Shown: piece by piece, positions 49,461 to 58,400 of the stretch
How the letters are laid out: each line of letters starts with the position of its first letter
How positions within the stretch are numbered: the first letter of the stretch is position 1
Source: Batillaria attramentaria
Taxonomy: Eukaryota > Mollusca > Gastropoda > Batillariidae
Length of the DNA: 64,000 nucleotides
Direction: 5' to 3'
NCBI GenBank assembly: GCA_018292915.2
Contig: JACVVK020000037.1
Coordinates: 2,296,001-2,360,000 of the forward strand
Notes under the pieces: generated by a model
Told to the model about the DNA's origin: nothing
Database searches by the model: none
The model's input: only the letters and a program-made list of their open reading frames with translations
Translations under genes and position numbers: made by a program

Positions 49461-52400
49461 TTTTCATAATCTGTCTTTCGGAAGAGAAAGAAGAAGAAGA
49501 AGAAAGAAAAAAAAGGCATGAAGAATGAAAGTCAACACCCTACACTCTTATCTTACAGTAGGCGCAAGTGTAATGTCTGACAGGAAAATGAAAATAATTT
49601 CTAGATGTATGCTTTCCGACATGCCTCCATAGTATAAATACCTCCTTCGTTTCATTGTTGTTATCATTTTCAGAATCCTCTGGTTTATCAGATGGTTTAG
49701 TGCCAAGCTTGTCCACCTCAACACTAGTACTTCCACAACACAGGAGCGGCATCCTGAGAGGTGATCAGATGGCTCTTACTTCACGTCCACCGCAAACTGC
49801 TTATTGTTTCCTCTTCTTTGTCTTTGTCTTGTCTCAGAATCCAAACTACAGTGGCACTTCTTAATACTTTTTCTGCCTGTGTGCTGTACTCATTCTCTGC
49901 CTATATGTTGCACTTTTAACACAGAACTCCAAATTTAAAATTCAACCATGGCTCACGTCTTTGTCACAACACAGTACCACACACTGTTATAACTTCTTGC
50001 TTGTGAAAGTTTGGTAAAGAATTCCCACAGCTGTCACCTCTCCAAGATAAGCCTACACACACTGAATTTCTTCACACTAGTAATAAGTAGTAGCCTTTTT
50101 CCCATCCTCCACAAGGAGTCTAACTTCAGTTGTCAGCCATGGTCACTTGCCAGGCAGGACTTAATTCTTTCCACTGTGCCTGTGTTTACATGTCTGCTCA
50201 AACCGGGTAGCACACACTTAGGGGTATAAATAACTGGTGCCTAGCTGAAGCAATGGCAAGTCTGAACAAGCTGTCAACGGGCCGTTGGTGCGCATTGTAA
50301 GGGAGGTAACTACGTTAGGTATATGAAGAATGGACGGTGTTGTCTCCCTTGCAACACAGACCTATGATTGTTTTTTCTTTATACATGTACATCTCTCTCT
50401 CTCTCTTGTTTGCGCATATCGTATCTTTTTGTTCAATGTCATTGTTGCACCATTTATGTGTGTCTTTTCCTTTTACTTTGACCATTCCTCCACACCCCGA
50501 CAGTGGAGAAAGGAATACACACATGTACAATCTTTTGACTTGATTCTTTCTTGGCTTGTCAAGATTCTTGCAGCTGCTGATGCAGAGCACAGAAAAAGTG
50601 GAAGTGCGCGCTTATCGAGGGACAGAAGAAACAGAGAGGTACAACACACCCATATCCACACATCCATTCCCATTATCCATTACCAAAACAAAACAATCAC
50701 GTGCCAAACTGGTGTGCAATTCAGTATGTGCATGTTGAGAAGACTAGGGGGTTTGACCACTGAAGATTCAGACACATCTGAAAAGCTGAGGTGGAGATTT
50801 GGGGGTGTGGGGAGGGAACAAGCCGCTGATGTGGAGCAGACACACACACACACACACACACACACAACACACACAACACACACACAACACACATGAATGC
50901 TTACATGCTTGACAGTGAGGAGGTGGGGCTCGCTCGTCCCATCCTGCACTTTGTCCTTCTTCTGCTGCGAGTGTCGCACGACCAGACACACCACGATCCA
51001 GATGACGACGATAAGGAGAGCAGGGCCCAGCACGGCACCGATGATCCACAGCTTTTTGTCTTCCTCTTCCTGCGGCAATGCCACTTCTTGTACAGCTGGT
51101 GATAGAATACCGGATGCCTCAGTGCAAAATAAAGCTGACTTTCAATACTTTGCAATGGCAGTGCAAAACCAACAAAACAACAACAAACAAAAAAAAAAAA
51201 CAGAAAAGGAAAAGAAAAAAAAAGGTTACATGTAAATTAAAAACTCCAGACAATTTTTTTTTAAAAATCAATATAGTGCAGCTATTAAATGCAACAACTT
51301 GCTTCGCTAGTAAGATGCCTGAGATACAGGGCCCGTTGGCAGTCTAGTGGTGAAGACTCTGTGACCAATGTGATGTCAGGTTCCAGTCCCACTAGCGGGC
51401 GAACTATACCAGCTGAGCGTTATTATAGTAATGTACTACCCCTAACCCAAAGGCGCCCTCGCATGCATGGATGGTTTTTGCTGCACCTTGCAAATGGCTA
51501 ATCATCATGATACTAACGTTTGGCGATGGTGACAACAACACGGTTGAGCTCGAGAGCCACCTCCTGGTCCTGCAGCGTGTTGAGCGTTTCCGAAGCCTGG
51601 GTCGCCGGCACCACCTGACCGTTCTCCGCAACTGTGTAGGTCAGCTCCGCATTGCTGGGGTTGTCGGCCTGGACCTTTGTATCTGTGATCTACAGACAGC
51701 GTGGGCCATGTCAGGACAAAAGAAATTATCCAACGAGCGATGTATTTTTTATTGGAATTTTATCAGTGCTCTTTTTAATCGGATCACTTATACATATGCA
51801 TATTACAGCCTGTGGTCTGTCCTTGCAGGTACGCCTGTTTCGCTGTCAGGGATGTCACTGGTGCCCGGACACAGGACTATGACCGATAGACTTGGCCAAA
51901 TGTCCGATGAAAAAACTGTCCAGCAGGACAGATGTCCGATTGTTTATTTCAAGAGAAGGTCATATGTCTGATTGCGCTTCTGTTGAACATTTGAGTCTTT
52001 GATGACACTGACAGCAAGTCAACCAAGCAGTATTACCTGAAATGAGTTAAATTTTTTTTCACTTTTCTTTGCCAGTAAGTTTATGTCCCGTTTTGTTATG
52101 GTCTTACTAGTCAATAAATCCCCTTTTCCTCAGTGTCTTCTACACTACTCACATCATCCCGTGTATGAAGGACACAATGAGGCAAAGAGTTTAACACTGA
52201 CCTGTGTTTATGTGGTTCCTGTTTTACAATGCTTTATTGTCGCGCGCCAGAATGTCCTATTGTTTCGTTCCAATTCAGGACAAATGTCCTATTCATCTGC
52301 CACCTTCCAGGACATTTGTCCTATAGGTTTCAAGCTCCAGTGACATCCCTGGCTGTGATCAGTCTGAATGAATGAGGGGGCGAGAAGTGTGTGTGTATGT

Positions 52401-55400
52401 GTGTGAAGGTGTGTGTGTGTGTGAAGGTGTGTGTGTGTGTGAAGGTGTGTGTGTGTGTGTGCGCGCGTGCGCGCAGAAGTTGACTGTATCGTGTTGTCAG
52501 TGTTGAGCAGACATCTAATTTCCCCGTGAGGGATGATGAAAGTATTCTTATCTCTTGTCTCTTGTCCACAATGCCGGTCAAAATACCAATGGAGACATTT
52601 TGGAAAATAACAATGAATCATACTGAAATATACACACATTCCTCTCTACCTACTACTTACTCTCCCCTCAATCCTCCAAAACACATGAAGAACATTCCTT
52701 GTGAATGACATCATTGAAATAACTGGGTTTGGCGAGGACATAGATGAAACACTCCTTCTGAACCCTGACAAATTACAACTAACAGAAATCCTCTCGGATA
52801 CATTTCACACCCTTCGCTAAAACTCACGGGATCACAATAAGATAAGATAAGATAAGATAGATTTATTGCTTCTTAGTTACAATTAAGAAGAATACACAGT
52901 GTAACCCCTCCCTCCACTCCCCACAACAGTCTCTCACCTTCACTTCAACACTGCCAGATACAGCGCGTCTGTGTCGGACATTTGCAACATCCAGTCCACC
53001 TGACAACTTCTCAATGAAGACTGCGAAGCGTTTTCTGCGTGACGACAGGCCCGACTCTTTACGCTGTAGAGCAATGTCGTAGGCTTTAGCCAGTCCCTGC
53101 TCCATTTCATTAATGAAGGATGGACTGTTGATGTCATCATCGGTCAGCAGACGGATCACTGTAAACAAGGAGGATAAATTACTGTCTGCGTAACTTGTTC
53201 AATAATTTGATAACGAAAAACTTGGCAACATTGTCATAAAAAAAAACAAAAAAAAACCCAGCACCTAAACCAAGAAAGAAAAAAGGCAAATGAATAAATC
53301 AGGTATTGATTTTTGTCCATTTCTCTGTATGCACTAGAACACCCCTACAGATTGTGAATTTGAAGCTGAATACTACAGAAACTAAAACGTAAGTTCTTTC
53401 ACACATTATGGTAAAGAAAAAGAAAAAAGGGCCAATGTCATCCTGGAATTTGGGCATAAGTAGACAGGCAAATGTATCTCTTCTTCCTAACCAGAGAATG
53501 TGTCAGTTCAGTATTCATCTTACATGTGTCGAGTCTTCAGTTGAAGGTGGACATATTTTTGTTAGTGATTTCTTCACCGCACTGTTCTGAAGTTGGAATC
53601 AGAAACATCACAAATAAATTATGCCAAAATTCCATGATGAGTCAAAAACCACTCTTTCACTGCAGTATTCAGACAATGCCACACACACACTAGTGTGCAA
53701 ATAATTTAAAATTAAATTTTTTTTTTCAAGTCTACCACAGTCAATGGAGTCAAATGAACTTACCTGTAACCACCAGGTGACTGGGGTCAGGTGTTGTACT
53801 CGGGGTCGATGGTGTCGCCTGTTCTGGTGTGACTGTCGATACTGGAGGCGCTGCTGTTGACGTCGTCACTGGAGGGACTGTTGAAGAAGCAACCTCTGTC
53901 AAGGTCGACGAAGCTGACACAGGAGGGGAGCTGCTCTCTTCCAGAGATGACGTGACACTGGGGCTGGTTGACTGCTGAACAGATGTGGTCAGAGAACTGA
54001 AAGGTTGTGTTAGGGAAACGGTATCACTCAGTTGTGCACTGCTCAAGCTGGTACCGGGGAACACAGCTGTTGGTGACAACTCCACGCTAGTGCTTGATGA
54101 CTCTGCAGTCGACGATGTTGTCTCTGGCGTGATTTCAGAAGTGAAAAATGACAATGTTTGCAGTTCTGAGATGATGGTTTCCATGGAAACGGGTGCTGTT
54201 TCAGACGCTGATGTCACTGTTTCAGTTGGAACAGATACTGTAAGCAACACAGATGACATTTCCGGCAGTGAAGTTGGAAGTCCTGAAGACACTGGAGCTG
54301 CTTCTGTCACTGATGTTTCCACAGGCAAAGTCGAGAACGATGTCAGTGTAATAGAAAAGCTTGGCTCCTGTGACACCTCACTAACCATACTCAGCACTGA
54401 AGTGGCTGCCGAAGTCTCGGCAATGCTGGAGGTGGGTGCTGTGGTTGAAGGTTCTGAAGGCAACGAACCTGAAAAACTCTCCGTCAAACTAACCAAGCTG
54501 TCTGTGGTTGCAGCCACTGAGCTGGTGTAAAAAGATGGCACAGAGGACGTGAAAAACAAAGAATCCATCACACTAGTCAAAGTAGTTTCACTCAAACTTG
54601 GAACTGGGAACTTTACAACCTCAGAAACAGTGGAAGATGAGGGTGTCTCTACTGAAGACAAAACTCCACTTTCTGATGTCAATTCCGTTGACAAGAAGGT
54701 ACTGTCCACACTTTGTGTTTGCTGAACTTCCGCAGAGGAAGACGCTGTCACCGACGGGGTCAGACTTGACAAAAACAGTTCTGTTGTCAACAAAAATTGT
54801 GAGGATGGCGATGTGGTCACCACTTCAGAAACATTTGATGTTGGCAGCAAAGTAAATTCCAGACTCCCTGTTTGCGATGCTGTCTCCAGTGGTGAAGAAA
54901 ATTCAGTAGTAAGCAACAAGTCGGAAGTAAAAACTACCGATGCTGAAGGAACTAGTGGGATGGTTGTGATTCCAGTGATGCTGGATTCTTCTGAGGAAAC
55001 TGTAATTTCTGGAACAACTGATGGACTTGAAGACACAGGTAAATCAGTCAACTCTGGACTTGCTGACGTGAATGACGGTGACAGTGCAGACACGGTGGAA
55101 AGTAAGGGCAGAGTTTCTGAGAATAAAGATGACACAACCGCTGATGATGCAGTCGTCAATCCTTCGGACAGAGTCTGGGTAGGCACGACAACAGGGGGGA
55201 GAACCCCTGAAGACGTCAACACCTCTGTGACCAAGGACTGGCTAGGCACACTGACTGTGGGCAGAACTTCTGACGATGATGACACTTCTGGTGTCACCGA
55301 TTGGCTAGGCACTGTGAAGGTGGGTGGGACTTCTGTTGTTGCCGTTGCCTCCGGCGTCGCTGATTGGCTAGGCACTGTGACCATGGGCGGAGCCTCTGAA

Positions 55401-58400
55401 GATTGTGACACAAGTAATGTAGAAAATACACTTCCACTCGGTGAGAACTCTGGCACGGCTGTGGTGAAAGACAAAACTGACGTGAACTGTGATAAGTCAA
55501 AAAATTGTGTTGATTGCATAGACACTGTGGACTCTGATACATCAGTCTCTGGTAGCTGCACTGACTGGCTGGAAAAAGATGATGTAAATACCCCAGCTGT
55601 GACGTTTAACGAACTTGTAACAGCAAATGATGTCAACGTTTCTGAAGAAATGTTACTGGATGAACTGGAATAAAAACCAATTTGCGACGATTCAAAAGTT
55701 GTGTTTGGAAAAGTGGACACAGACCTTGTCTCTGAGGGCATCAAAGTTACAGTAGCAAAAATATCAGTAGCATAAATGGATTCTGATCCTGAAGACATGC
55801 TAAACACAGGCAGCATACTTTCGGGGGACTCCGAACTGGAGAAAACTGATGTTTGGTCAAAGCTTGCAGACATGCTTGCCTCAGGGGAAACTGGCATGGA
55901 TACGAATGTGGATGCGAACAAAGTCTGGGTTACGGGTACGGAAGGTGTTAAAGATGTTAGTTCGGGTGGAACTGTCTGTGAAACGCTTGTCACAAACGAT
56001 TCTGTGACTTCTCCAACATCACTTGATGCAGACAACAAAAATGTTGGTGGAACTGATGGTAAAGAAACTTCCTGGGTGCCATTGTCACTGCTTGACACAA
56101 TGGAAACTCCTGCTGTTGTGGTTTCACTAGCACTGGAAAAACTTGTGTCTGTTGCGGACGTCTCAAGCAGAGATGCTGTGGGATAGGGGGGAGAGATGCT
56201 GGTGGGTGTCGGAAAGGTACCTCCTGATGAAGAATCTGTGTAATTAGCTGATGAAAAACTAGAAACAGCAGATGTGGATTCCGCGTGATAGATCTCAGAC
56301 ACAGAGGTCATACTCAGTGAAAAAGAATCTGTTGTGGATGTCACATAAGCTGACGCAACTTCTGAACTCACGTTCATGTCAGGAACCATGCTGGTTAATT
56401 CTGTCGTTTTAGATGTAACATTCATGTCTGCAATACTCGTGAACTCACCAGTGGTGAAAGATAGTGTAGCACTCACATTTCTATCAAAACTCACACTGGA
56501 AAAAGACGGTGAAATAGTTACTTCCATCGAAATATCTGTGAAAACGGGCGTGCTATGGATTACATAAGATGCACTGCTGCTCACTTCCACTGGTAATGTC
56601 ATGCTGGGGGTTACAAATGTAATATTCACCGACACGTCTGTAGTAGGCAGCATGCTGGTGACTTCAGACACTCCACTCACACTCCCGTCAGTTACTGGTG
56701 ACTTGTCAGTAACGTATGACAATGTGCTGGAGTGTTGTGAATTATCAAGAAATCCTGACACAAAACTTGAACTGAATTCCGAAACTTCATACATGCTTGT
56801 CAATTCTGCTGTGGAACTCACAAACGACTGCACCATTGTAGTTGTGCTTGTGAACATGCTTGCTGAACTTACCAATGGCACCTCAGTAGATGATGTGGAA
56901 ATTGTACTTAGACTTTGCAATGGTGGTGTCCGAGTGGATTCAGAACCACTACTCATATCTGTCATCAAAGGCATACTCGCATACACTGATAAAGTGCTCA
57001 CACTTTGATCTGTCGTAGAGAGAGCACTCACAAATTCAGATACAGAACTCAGATCTGTTACTGGTGGCACACTTGTGAATTCAGACACACTCGTAAACTC
57101 CATGCTCACATCAGACGTAAAATGTGAAAGATAACTCGCACTCAGTTCTGAGGGTGTTACCGGTGGCACGCTTGACAAGTCAAAAAGGGAACTCACACTC
57201 AGTGTAACAGGTAACAAATCTGACACATCACTCACATTTGATGATGTTACAGGTGGCATGCTTGACATGTCAAAAATAGAACTCACACTCAGGGTAACAG
57301 GTAACACATCTGACGCATCACTCACATTTGAGGGTGTTACTGGTGGAACGCTTGTAATGTCAAAAAGGGAACTTGCACTCGGTGTAACAGGTAACAAATC
57401 TGACACATCACTCACATTTGACGATGTTACGGGTGGCATGCTTGACATGTCAAAAAGGGAACTAACACTGGGTGTAACAGGTAACAAATCTGACATATCA
57501 CTCAGTTCTGAGGGTGTTACAGGTGGCATGCTTGATATGTCAGAAAGGGAACTCACACTCGGTGTAACAGGTAACATATCTGACGCATCACTCACATTTG
57601 ACGGTGTTACTGGTGGCACACTTGTAATGTCAAAAAGGGAACTTGCACTTGGTGTAACAGGTAACAAATCTGATGCGTCACTCACATTTGACAATATTAC
57701 GGGTGGCATGCTTGACATGTCAAAAAGGGAACTCACACTCGGTGTAACAGGTAACAAATCTGACATATCACTCAGTTCTGAGGGTGTTACAGGTGGCATG
57801 CTTGACATGTCAAAAAGGGAACTCACACTCGGTGTAACAGGTAACAAATCTGACACATCACTCACTGCTGACAATGTTATGGGTGGCATGCTTGACATGT
57901 CAGAAATAGAACTCACACTCAGGTCTGTGGCAAAAAGCAAGCTTGAATCTGAAAACGCACTCAGAAAAGACTCACTCAAAAGTGTCGATGTTAGCATGCT
58001 TGGGTACAAACTGGGTACTGAAAGGCTCATACTTGGAGCACTTTCTGAAGTCGTCGTCTCAGAGAAGGGAGAGGACATGGCACTAGATGTCAGTGGTATG
58101 CTGTCAGAAGTTGCCAAAGTGGTTTGCACATCGAACACACCTGAGCTATTGTTCGCAGGCTCCTGTGTAAATGTCAAACTACTTGAGACTACACCTGAAA
58201 CTGAAACCGTCGGAGAAAAATCAGCACCACTGCCATCTCCTGATATTGTGTAGCTTGTCATAACAGGTAATGACTCCAGAACTGTCAAACTATCTGCCTG
58301 GCTTGACAAATCTACCGAGTTGATTACTTGTGTGACATCTGTAGTGGAAAACAAAACCATGCTAGAAGATAACGTTTCACCTGAAACTGATTCAGACAGG

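Noticed and set aside
57258..58253. 331-codon open frame on the + strand
   Set aside because: It is the antisense shadow of the mucin exon. Ser/Thr-rich 90-bp repeats keep the opposite frame open; there is no splice or domain support. The same holds for + strand frames at 53985, 54813, 55776 and 58989.
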